Below are positions 1 through 7,837 of a stretch of 7,837 bases of DNA, piece after piece. Position 1 is the stretch's first letter, and each line of letters starts with the position of its first letter. Under the pieces are notes generated by a model. It had not been told where the DNA came from, ran no database searches, and saw only the letters and a program-made list of their open reading frames with translations. Made by a program: the position numbers and the translations under genes. Source of the stretch: DATFGK01 sp046712825 (GTDB lineage: Bacteria > Actinomycetota > AC-67); assembly GCA_046712825.1 (NCBI GenBank), contig JBKKCR010000055.1, forward strand, positions 1-7,837, written 5' to 3'.

Positions 1-5
1 TCTTA

Positions 6-632
6 GTGAGCTACGCACCTCGGGTGCGTTGTGGGTCCGACCGTTTGGCGGGGTCGGACCCGGCGGCGCGAGCCGCCGGAGACGAGGGCCTTGAGTCTCC
101 GTCGACTCACGCCGCCGGGTCCTCCGCGACTCCTCGCGTTACGGATAAACGTAAGCGGGGCGAGGCTTCTCCGGAAGAGCTCCTTGAGCGCGCGCAGCGT
201 GAGGCGGCGGAGCATCTGGATGATCTGAGGCGGCTCAAGGCGGAGTTCGAGAATTACCGCAAGCGTGTTCTCAAGGAGCAGACGCAGTTGGTGGAGCGGG
301 CGTCGCAGCAGCTCGTTGAGAAGCTCATGCCGGTGCTCGACAACTTCGAGCTGGCGTTGATCGCGGCGGATCGGACCAAGGATTACGAGCCGTTGGTGCG
401 TGGGGTCGAGATCGTTTACGGGGAGCTCATGGATCTGCTGCACAAGGAAGGGCTGGCGAAGATCGAGGCGGTGGGCAAGCCGTTCGACCCCACCCAGCAC
501 GAGGCGGTGCTCGAGGTCGGCGATGGGCCCGCCGAGGGCGACCCGGTCGTCGCGGAGGTCGTTCGGAACGGATACACGCTCAAGGGGAAAGTGGTTCGTC
601 CGGCGATGGTCAAGGTGGTCAGACAGCATTGA
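6..632 (+). CDS. grpE: GrpE, nucleotide exchange factor of the DnaK chaperone
   Basis: GrpE is a cytosolic dimer that releases ADP from DnaK and so resets the Hsp70 cycle. The product is 208 residues from the GTG at 6, a normal length for the family. Residues 1 to about 50 are low-complexity, probably disordered and unusually Arg-rich. Residues about 55-105 form the long dimerisation helix, with the conserved stretch LKAEFENYRKR. The C-terminal beta domain carries FDPTQHEAV (160-168) and GYTLKGKVVRPAMV (189-202), which are GrpE signatures. The start is uncertain. The only in-window candidates are GTG at 6 and GTG at 24, and the frame stays open to the window edge, so the gene could begin upstream. 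A TAG at 4-6 in another frame may be the end of dnaK, overlapping GTG 6 by one base. The 3' end overlaps dnaJ by 4 nt. Identity is certain; only the 5' end is in doubt. Confidence 0.95.
   Translation: MSYAPRVRCGSDRLAGSDPAARAAGDEGLESPSTHAAGSSATPRVTDKRKRGEASPEELLERAQREAAEHLDDLRRLKAEFENYRKRVLKEQTQLVERASQQLVEKLMPVLDNFELALIAADRTKDYEPLVRGVEIVYGELMDLLHKEGLAKIEAVGKPFDPTQHEAVLEVGDGPAEGDPVVAEVVRNGYTLKGKVVRPAMVKVVRQH
90..111. promoter_or_regulatory. HAIR-like inverted repeat inside grpE, candidate HspR operator
   Basis: The sequence reads CTTGAGTC, six bases (TCCGTC), then GACTCACG. The inner six bases on each side are perfectly palindromic, followed by one mismatch and one more matching pair. From family knowledge, the HspR operator HAIR is CTTGAGT-N7-ACTCAAG. 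Here the left arm is exact, the right arm is 6 of 7, and the spacer between those arms is 8 rather than 7. hspR itself lies in this operon. The site sits within the grpE reading frame, in the poorly conserved N-terminal segment. The extra spacer base and the coding location make function uncertain, since MerR-family operators are sensitive to spacing. Confidence 0.35.
612..619 (+). promoter_or_regulatory. Ribosome binding site deciding the dnaJ TTG start
   Basis: AAGGTGGT differs by one base from the ideal AAGGAGGT and ends 9 nt before the TTG at 629. It lies within the last codons of grpE. This supports the rare TTG start, because no ATG or GTG in the dnaJ frame precedes the J domain. Confidence 0.6.
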
Positions 633-1768
633 ACGGGAATCGCGCATGGTTCGACAAGGACTTCTACAAGGTGCTCGGGATCTCGGAGGCCGCGAGCGCC
701 GACGAGATCAAGAAGTCCTTCCGTAAGCTCGCGCAGAAATACCACCCCGACCGCAATCCCGGCGACAAGGCCGCGGAAGATCGGATGAAGGAGATCTCCG
801 AGGCTTCCGACGTGCTGTCGGATCCCAAGAAGCGCGCCGAGTACGACGAGGTTCGCAAGATGGCCAAGTCCGGGTTCGGGCCCGGTGGCTTCGGGGGTGG
901 AGGCGGCAATCCGTTCGGCGGCAACGTTCGCGTCGAAGGCTTCGACGTCGGCGACCTCGGCGGTATCTTCGGCGACCTGTTCAGTGGGAACGCAGGGGGA
1001 CGCGGCGGGCGCTCGCGCGGACCGCGGCGAGGGAACGACATCGAGACCGAGGTGTCGATCAGCTTCGAGGAAGCGATCGAGGGCGCGACCGTTCCCATCA
1101 AGCTCACGCGCGACGCGCCGTGCGCCTCGTGCGGCGGCAGCGGCGCCGAGCCCGGCACGACGGTCGAGACCTGTCCGGGCTGCGGCGGGAGCGGAAGCGT
1201 CGCCGACAGCCAGGGGCTGTTCTCGTTCGTGCGGACCTGCGAGCGCTGCGGCGGCGGCGGCCGGATCGTGCAGACGCCGTGCAAGACGTGTCGCGGCAGC
1301 GGAGTCCAGCGCCGCAAGGAAGAGATCAAGGTTCGCGTCCCGGCCGGCGTCAAGGACGGCGCGCGCATCCGCGTGCGCGGCCGCGGGGTTGCCGGCGGCG
1401 CGGGCGGGCAGCCGGGCGATCTGTACGTGGTGGTGCGGGTTGCGCAGCACACGCTGTTCGGGCGCCAGGGCGACGATCTGACGCTGGATCTTCCGGTGAC
1501 GTTCACCGAAGCCGCGCTCGGTGCACAGGTGAAGGTTCCGACGCTCGACGAGCCGGTCACGGTCAAGATCCCGGCCGGCACGCAGCACGGCAAGGTGTTC
1601 CGGGTCCGAGGCCGCGGCGCTCCCAAGCGCAAGGGCAGCGGGAAAGGCGATCTGCTCGCGACGGTGAACGTGGTCGTGCCCGACAAGCTTTCCAAGAAGG
1701 AACGCGAGATGCTCGAGGAGTTCGGTGAGGCGCACCGCGGGACTCCTCGGTCGCACCTAGGGGTGTGA
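629..1768 (+). CDS. dnaJ: DnaJ, type I Hsp40 co-chaperone of DnaK
   Basis: DnaJ binds unfolded clients and stimulates DnaK ATPase activity. At 379 residues it is a full-length type I protein. The J domain (about 11-75) has the essential HPD at 39-41. It is followed by a Gly/Phe-rich linker (about 84-125). Four zinc-binding CxxCxGxG motifs follow: CASCGGSG (165-172), CPGCGGSG (182-189), CERCGGGG (204-211) and CKTCRGSG (218-225). The two C-terminal substrate-binding beta domains run to the end. In helix IV of the J domain, SEASDVLSDP replaces the commoner EAYxVL form; from memory, actinobacterial grpE-linked DnaJ1 proteins vary at this residue too. The TTG start overlaps the grpE stop (TTGA, 629-632), a typical translational coupling arrangement, and a good Shine-Dalgarno sits 9 nt upstream. 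hspR begins one base after the stop. Confidence 0.97.
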   Translation: MNGNRAWFDKDFYKVLGISEAASADEIKKSFRKLAQKYHPDRNPGDKAAEDRMKEISEASDVLSDPKKRAEYDEVRKMAKSGFGPGGFGGGGGNPFGGNVRVEGFDVGDLGGIFGDLFSGNAGGRGGRSRGPRRGNDIETEVSISFEEAIEGATVPIKLTRDAPCASCGGSGAEPGTTVETCPGCGGSGSVADSQGLFSFVRTCERCGGGGRIVQTPCKTCRGSGVQRRKEEIKVRVPAGVKDGARIRVRGRGVAGGAGGQPGDLYVVVRVAQHTLFGRQGDDLTLDLPVTFTEAALGAQVKVPTLDEPVTVKIPAGTQHGKVFRVRGRGAPKRKGSGKGDLLATVNVVVPDKLSKKEREMLEEFGEAHRGTPRSHLGV

Positions 1769-1769
1769 G

Positions 1770-2189
1770 ATGAAGAACCAACGACGAGGAACCGACGAAC
1801 GGGCGCTGTTCGTGATTTCGGTCGCGGCCGAGCTGGCCGGCGTCCACCCGCAGACCCTGCGGATGTACGAACGGAAAGGGCTGATCCGGCCGCAGCGCAC
1901 CCAGGGCAACACGCGGCGCTACTCGCAAGCCGACATCGAGATCGTGCGCCTGATCCAGGAGCTGACCCAGGAGCGCGGCATGAACCTCGCCGGTGCGGAG
2001 ATGGTGCTGCAGTTGCAGCAGCAGCTCGAGCAGGCGCAGGAGCGGATGGAACGGCTCCGCCGCGAAGCGCTCGAGCTGCAGCAGCGATTGGTCGAGAACC
2101 TCGAGCGGATCCGCAAGGCGCAGCAGACCGCGCTCGTGCCGTTGCGGAATGCTCAACCGCCGTTCCGTGTTGAAAGACGTGGGAGGTAG
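1770..2189 (+). CDS. hspR: HspR, MerR-family heat-shock repressor
   Basis: HspR represses the dnaK operon, and often clpB, by binding HAIR inverted repeats. In characterised actinobacteria DnaK acts as its co-repressor, so repression lifts when DnaK is titrated by unfolded protein. The product is 139 residues. The MerR-type winged helix-turn-helix starts with FVISVAAELAGVHPQTLRMYERKGL (split: helix-turn-helix about 14-35, wing with GNTRRYS at 46-52). The segment QERGMNLAGAEMVL (67-80) closely follows the HspR family pattern. A long, Gln- and Glu-rich coiled coil covers about 80-118 and would be the dimerisation helix. No ligand-binding domain follows, as expected for HspR. The ATG at 1770 lies one base after the dnaJ stop, with AGGGG at 1759-1763 as a possible ribosome binding site. 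Placement between dnaJ and clpB makes this an autoregulated chaperone operon by inference. The related repressor HspR/GlnR-like MerR proteins are less likely, given the context. Confidence 0.93.
   Translation: MKNQRRGTDERALFVISVAAELAGVHPQTLRMYERKGLIRPQRTQGNTRRYSQADIEIVRLIQELTQERGMNLAGAEMVLQLQQQLEQAQERMERLRREALELQQRLVENLERIRKAQQTALVPLRNAQPPFRVERRGR
2181..2187 (+). promoter_or_regulatory. Ribosome binding site deciding the clpB start
   Basis: GGGAGGT overlaps the last codons of hspR. It is 8 nt before the ATG at 2196 but only 2 nt before the ATG at 2190. The spacing therefore favours 2196 as the clpB start. Confidence 0.65.
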
Positions 2190-2195
2190 ATGCCC

Positions 2196-4784
<2,589 letters not shown>

Positions 4785-4813
4785 GCGCGCTTCGAGCGGG
4801 GCGGTGGCACCTC

Positions 4814-4860
4814 TTCCCGGAGGTGTCAGTCATGTCTGTCATGACTGACACCTCAGGGAA
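4814..4860. repeat. Long palindromic hairpin between convergent genes
   Basis: The left arm GAGGTGTCAGTCATG (4820-4834) is the exact reverse complement of CATGACTGACACCTC (4840-4854), with a 5-nt loop TCTGT. After one G/A mismatch (4819/4855), five more pairs (TTCCC 4814-4818 with GGGAA 4856-4860) extend the stem to 20 pairs out of 21. It begins 30 nt after the clpB stop and ends 19 nt before the stop of the convergent minus-strand gene. No U-tract follows on either strand, so a classical intrinsic terminator is not supported. It could be a bidirectional U-less terminator, a 3'-end RNA stabiliser, or one copy of a dispersed REP-like palindrome. The rest of the gap shows nothing else convincing. 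Confidence 0.75.
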
Positions 4861-4878
4861 AGTTCTCTGTCTCCTCAG

Positions 4879-6135
4879 TCACGACCCTGGCGGACTCAAC
4901 GCGATCGGGATCCGCACTTCGGGGGCCGGCCGGCCGAGGAGGCGGAGTGCCAGACGGACTCCGACGGGATCTTTGAAAGCGTCTTCGTACATCGCCGGGA
5001 TCCCGCCGATAACGGTTGCGTCGAGCCCCGGATGCATCCAGAGGCTGACGCTTTCGTCGCCGTAGAGCACGCGGATGTCGGGATACCACCACTGTGAAGG
5101 GGTGCGGACCACCAATCCCGGTATCACATTCCCGTTCGGCTCCCAGCGGATGAGCTCGACGCTGCCGTGCTCGGTGTCGAAGAAGGTGCCGGTGAGATCG
5201 ACCTCGGCATCCGGCCGAGGGTGCGGAACCGTGATGACTTCTCCGCCGGCGAACCGGAACAGATAGAGGCCGGAGATCGCGAGCTCGACGCCTGAGGATT
5301 CAGGTGACGGCGGATCATGCTTCGCGGTGGCGCGGGCCTCGAAGGGCGGGCTCAGGCGCTCGCTCTTCTTGTGGGCGCCCACGCGGGCGAGGGGTGAGCC
5401 TTCAGGCATGCCGCGCACGGTTATCGGGTTCGGAGGTTCGGGCGGTCTTGGCCGCTCGGGACCCGGTGGGCGGGGACGGGCACGGCCGGCCACGCCCGTG
5501 ACCGAGATGCTCTGCGATATCGAGACCGTCGTCATCCCGTCGGGCCCCCGGGTCGTATTCGGCTGCACGATCGACTCGCGCGGGTGCCAGTCGGCCCAGA
5601 GGGCGGGAGATCCTGGGCCGCCGAGAGACGCGTGGAGGCTATGGGGCCAGCCGATCTCGCAGGCGAGGAGCGATTCGTCCTGGCTGGTGATCAACAGATC
5701 GATAACCCCACGCAAGGCGCCGACCCGTGCATTGATCACCTCGATCTTGACGCCGTCTGTCCCGATGGCGGGCGGCCGGGGTTCCGCGAGGCGCCGCTCG
5801 AACCGCGCGGTGCGCCCGCGATCGACCGGGATCGTGATCGGGGAGTCGGCGTGTCGGTTATCCATGAACGAGCCGAACACAACGTGAATCTCGTCGCGGT
5901 CGGGGAGGACCGGATCGAACTCGGCCTCCATGATGTCACCGCCGTGAGCGCCCCAGCTCCTGGTCATCTCGGGCGGCCACACGGGGCGCGGAGTCAGTCG
6001 GCTCTCTCGGTCGGAACGGAAGTAGAGGATCGTGCCGAGGCAATCGGCGAGGGTTCTAAGGATCTCTATCTGGTGACCGTCGATCTCGACGGTTTGGCCT
6101 ACGTTTACGAACGCCTCTGCCGGTTCGCGCTCCAT
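4879..6135 (-). CDS. Hypothetical beta-rich protein with proline-rich linker
   Basis: I do not recognise this 418-residue protein. The reading frame is long, codon use matches the neighbours, and hydrophobic/polar alternation suggests a real beta-rich fold. Segments at about 16-42, 126-151 and 320-345 share a loose pattern: Gly, then a strand such as VEI/KIEV/VELI, a polar turn, then a strand ending before RS/TS/RT. They may be repeated beta-hairpins of an immunoglobulin-like or DUF-type domain. A Pro/Arg-rich linker (about 212-240) separates the N-terminal half from the C-terminal domain (about 280-418). I see no signal peptide, membrane segment or catalytic motif. ATG at 6135 is the first start after an in-frame stop (TAA at 6181-6183), so no N-terminal membrane anchor is hidden upstream. 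No clear Shine-Dalgarno precedes it. It is divergent from the cyclase gene and convergent with clpB, and so stands as a single gene. Confidence 0.75.
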   Translation of the reverse strand: MEREPAEAFVNVGQTVEIDGHQIEILRTLADCLGTILYFRSDRESRLTPRPVWPPEMTRSWGAHGGDIMEAEFDPVLPDRDEIHVVFGSFMDNRHADSPITIPVDRGRTARFERRLAEPRPPAIGTDGVKIEVINARVGALRGVIDLLITSQDESLLACEIGWPHSLHASLGGPGSPALWADWHPRESIVQPNTTRGPDGMTTVSISQSISVTGVAGRARPRPPGPERPRPPEPPNPITVRGMPEGSPLARVGAHKKSERLSPPFEARATAKHDPPSPESSGVELAISGLYLFRFAGGEVITVPHPRPDAEVDLTGTFFDTEHGSVELIRWEPNGNVIPGLVVRTPSQWWYPDIRVLYGDESVSLWMHPGLDATVIGGIPAMYEDAFKDPVGVRLALRLLGRPAPEVRIPIALSPPGS

Positions 6136-6181
6136 ACGAGCTGTTTCGCCGCCGGCCCAGTCGCGTCCTTTCGGGCGCCAT

Positions 6182-6187
6182 TATGCT
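6182..6187 (+). promoter_or_regulatory. Candidate -10 box for leaderless expression of the cyclase gene
   Basis: TATGCT fits the TANNNT form of actinobacterial -10 elements. It ends 8 nt before the GTG at 6196, so transcription would begin at or next to the start codon. The upstream in-frame TAG (6190-6192) leaves no room for a longer protein, and no Shine-Dalgarno is present. Both facts agree with a leaderless mRNA. No good -35 is visible. The same AT-rich patch, read on the other strand, gives CATAAT (6180-6185), a possible -10 for the divergent gene. Confidence 0.4.
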
Positions 6188-6195
6188 TTTAGCCT

Positions 6196-7837
6196 GTGGG
6201 GACCGTATGTACGCGGTGTGGGGCGGAGCTTCCTGAGGAGGCTCGGTTCTGCCCGCGCTGCGGGGCGCCCACCGAGGTGCCACTGTCGGCGGAACGCAAG
6301 GTCGTCAGCGTGCTCTTCGCCGATCTGACCGACTCGACCAAGATCGCCGCGTCGATCGATCCGGAGCGGTTCCGCGAGCTTCAGGGGGCGTTCTATCGGG
6401 AGGTCTCGGAGCGCATCGGGTCGCTCCGTGGCCGCACCGAGAAGTTCGTCGGCGACTCCGTCATGGCGATCTTCGGGGTGCCGTACTCGCACGACGACGA
6501 TGCACTGCGCGCCGTGCGCGCCGGGATCGAGATCCGCGATCGCATGGCCCGGCTCGGCGAAGAGCTCGGGCTGCCCGCGCCGCTCCGGGTGCGGATCGGG
6601 ATCAACTCGGGACCGGTCGTCGTCGGTTCGGGACCCGCGGACCAGTTCCTTGCTTCGGGAGCGGCGGTCAACCTCGCGGCTCGTTTGCAGCAGGCGGCCG
6701 AGCCCGGCGAGATCCTCGCCGGCGAGACGACCCGGCAGCTGACGCGCACCGCCGTCTCGTTCGGCGAGCCGCGAACGGTCCTCGCCAAGGGGTTCGACGA
6801 GCCGATGACGACGTGGCCGGTCGATTCGCTTTCGTTCCGATCCTCGCGCCGCACGATCCCGATCGTCGGCCGTCGCCGCGAGCTGACGCTTCTTCGCGAG
6901 ACGCTGGCGCGCGCGCGCGAGACCTCGCGCCTGCATCTCGTCACGGTGCTCGGAGAGCCCGGCATCGGGAAGTCGCGACTCGTCGAGGAGCTGCTGTCGT
7001 CGGTCGACGAGGACGTCACCGTTCTGCGCGGCCGCGCGGGACGGTTCGAGGAGGACGCGCTCTTCGCTTCGGTCGGCGAGATGCTGCGGCACGAGATCGG
7101 CGCGGATGCGACCGATCCGCCCGACACGGTTCTGCGTCGCCTCCACGCGCGCGTCGACGAGGTGTGTCTGCGCGAAGCCGAGCAGGAGACGACCGACCAG
7201 CTGGCGCTGGCGCTCGGCATCGGAGCGGATCGCGGTGCCCAGCGTCCCTACCAGCTCGCCGAGGTGCGCGCCGGACTGGTGGCATACCTCTCCGGCCTGA
7301 CGCGCTCGGGCGGGCCGGTGGTCGTCGCGTTCGAGGATCTCGAGCTCGCGCCGGCGGATCTGCTCGAGCTGATCGAGCAGGTGGGTGTGCGCGGGCGTCG
7401 TCTTCCGGTCGTCATCGTGTGCGCGGGACGCGACGAGATGCTCCACACGTTCCCCGGATGGCCGGGCGCCGTGACCGATGCCCTCACGCTCCGACTCGAG
7501 CCGCTGTCCGAAGAACACGCGATCGAGCTCGCGCGCGCCTCGGGCGGGCCGCTCGCCGTCGAAACCGCCGAGCGGGTCGCGCGGCACGCCGGCGGCAACC
7601 CGTTCTTCATCGTGGAGACCACCGGCATGCTGCTGCACGAGCGCAACGAGGAGCCGGCCGCCGTGGCACCGCCGCTCCCGGCGACGGTGCATGCGGTCGT
7701 GGCAGCGCGCATCGACCCCCTGGATGCGCGCTCGCGCGACGTCGTCCGGAAGGCGGCGGTGGTCCCGCGGTCGCGCGTCTTCGCGGCCGACCGCGCGATC
7801 GTCGTCGCGGCGTCCGAGGAGGCGCTCGCGCGGCTCG
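6196..7837 (+). CDS. Zinc-ribbon, class III nucleotidyl cyclase and AAA ATPase fusion protein (3' partial)
   Basis: This is the N-terminal 547 residues of a multidomain signalling protein that continues past the window. A zinc ribbon occupies 5-22 (CTRC at 5-8, CPRC at 19-22). The class III adenylate/guanylate cyclase domain covers about 33-185. It has metal-binding aspartates D43 (FADLTDST) and D87 (KFVGDSVMAIFG), the base-contacting lysine K83, and N159 and R163 in VNLAARL for catalysis. The second base-specifying position, normally Asp or Thr, appears to be L152. An AAA/STAND-type ATPase follows: VGRRREL (224-230), Walker A GEPGIGKS (253-260), Walker B VVVAFED (375-381) and the GGNPFF motif near 466-471. 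The family usually continues with TPR-like repeats. GTG 6196 is the only start between an in-frame TAG (6190-6192) and the zinc ribbon. It probably makes cAMP or cGMP in response to an unknown signal; activity is inferred. Confidence 0.92.
   Translation, partial: MGTVCTRCGAELPEEARFCPRCGAPTEVPLSAERKVVSVLFADLTDSTKIAASIDPERFRELQGAFYREVSERIGSLRGRTEKFVGDSVMAIFGVPYSHDDDALRAVRAGIEIRDRMARLGEELGLPAPLRVRIGINSGPVVVGSGPADQFLASGAAVNLAARLQQAAEPGEILAGETTRQLTRTAVSFGEPRTVLAKGFDEPMTTWPVDSLSFRSSRRTIPIVGRRRELTLLRETLARARETSRLHLVTVLGEPGIGKSRLVEELLSSVDEDVTVLRGRAGRFEEDALFASVGEMLRHEIGADATDPPDTVLRRLHARVDEVCLREAEQETTDQLALALGIGADRGAQRPYQLAEVRAGLVAYLSGLTRSGGPVVVAFEDLELAPADLLELIEQVGVRGRRLPVVIVCAGRDEMLHTFPGWPGAVTDALTLRLEPLSEEHAIELARASGGPLAVETAERVARHAGGNPFFIVETTGMLLHERNEEPAAVAPPLPATVHAVVAARIDPLDARSRDVVRKAAVVPRSRVFAADRAIVVAASEEALARL

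Noticed and set aside
182..240. 8-bp inverted repeat CCTTGAGC / GCTCAAGG in grpE as a second HAIR site
   Set aside because: The arms are 43 bases apart, far too wide for the operator, and CTT-GAG and CTC-AAG are common codon pairs in this gene.
416..1756. 446-residue open frame on the minus strand
   Set aside because: Antisense to grpE and dnaJ, with composition dominated by Ala, Arg and Leu and no motif; a GC-rich shadow.
4785..4878. Classical rho-independent terminator after clpB
   Set aside because: The hairpin is present but no run of T follows it on either strand, so I record a palindrome rather than a terminator.
4823..5065. 80-residue plus-strand frame starting in the palindrome
   Set aside because: Its start lies within the hairpin and it runs antisense into the minus-strand gene; its N-terminal SVMSVM repeat only reflects the palindrome.
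5584..6192. 202-residue plus-strand frame ending just before the cyclase gene
   Set aside because: Antisense to the 418-residue minus-strand gene, which is longer, reads through the whole region and has the more protein-like pattern. The smaller plus frame at 5327-5887 is rejected for the same reason.
6181..7692. 503-residue open frame on the minus strand
   Set aside because: It is fully antisense to the cyclase-ATPase gene, whose domain motifs are unmistakable. It is Arg/His/Asp-rich with no recognisable domain, typical of a mirror frame in GC-rich coding DNA.

Overview
The window is GC-rich DNA (roughly two thirds G+C, with strong G/C preference at third codon positions) and is almost fully coding. 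The gene order grpE-dnaJ-hspR-clpB points to a member of the Actinobacteria or a close relative. HspR is the repressor typical of that group, and this DnaJ resembles the actinobacterial grpE-linked DnaJ1 type. I cannot name the genus. GTG and TTG starts, and one apparently leaderless start, fit the same picture.

Positions 1-4784, plus strand: a tightly packed heat-shock chaperone operon. GrpE (nucleotide exchange factor for DnaK) overlaps DnaJ (the J-protein that delivers clients to DnaK) by 4 nt. hspR follows after 1 nt. clpB, the AAA+ disaggregase that works with DnaK, follows hspR with its likely start only 6 nt past the hspR stop. dnaK would be expected just upstream, outside the window. 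Together the genes encode a protein disaggregation and refolding machine and its own repressor. A near-match to the HspR operator (HAIR) lies inside the 5' part of grpE. The main operator is probably upstream of dnaK and is not visible.

Positions 4785-4878: a short gap between convergent genes, holding a long, nearly perfect hairpin (4814-4860). It may be a bidirectional terminator without a U-tract or a REP-like palindrome.

Positions 4879-6135, minus strand: a 418-residue protein that I do not recognise. It looks beta-rich, has three loosely similar beta-hairpin segments and a proline-rich linker, and shows no signal peptide or membrane segment.

Positions 6136-6195: a 60-bp divergent intergenic region with a candidate -10 box placed for leaderless expression of the rightward gene.

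Positions 6196-7837, plus strand: a large signalling protein cut off by the window end. It has an N-terminal zinc ribbon, a class III nucleotidyl cyclase domain and an AAA/STAND-type ATPase domain. It has no obvious link to the chaperone operon.

I saw no tRNA, rRNA, CRISPR array or mobile element. I found no clear new multi-gene system. The best leads are the HAIR-like site in grpE, the post-clpB palindrome, the unknown minus-strand protein, and the atypical cyclase active site.
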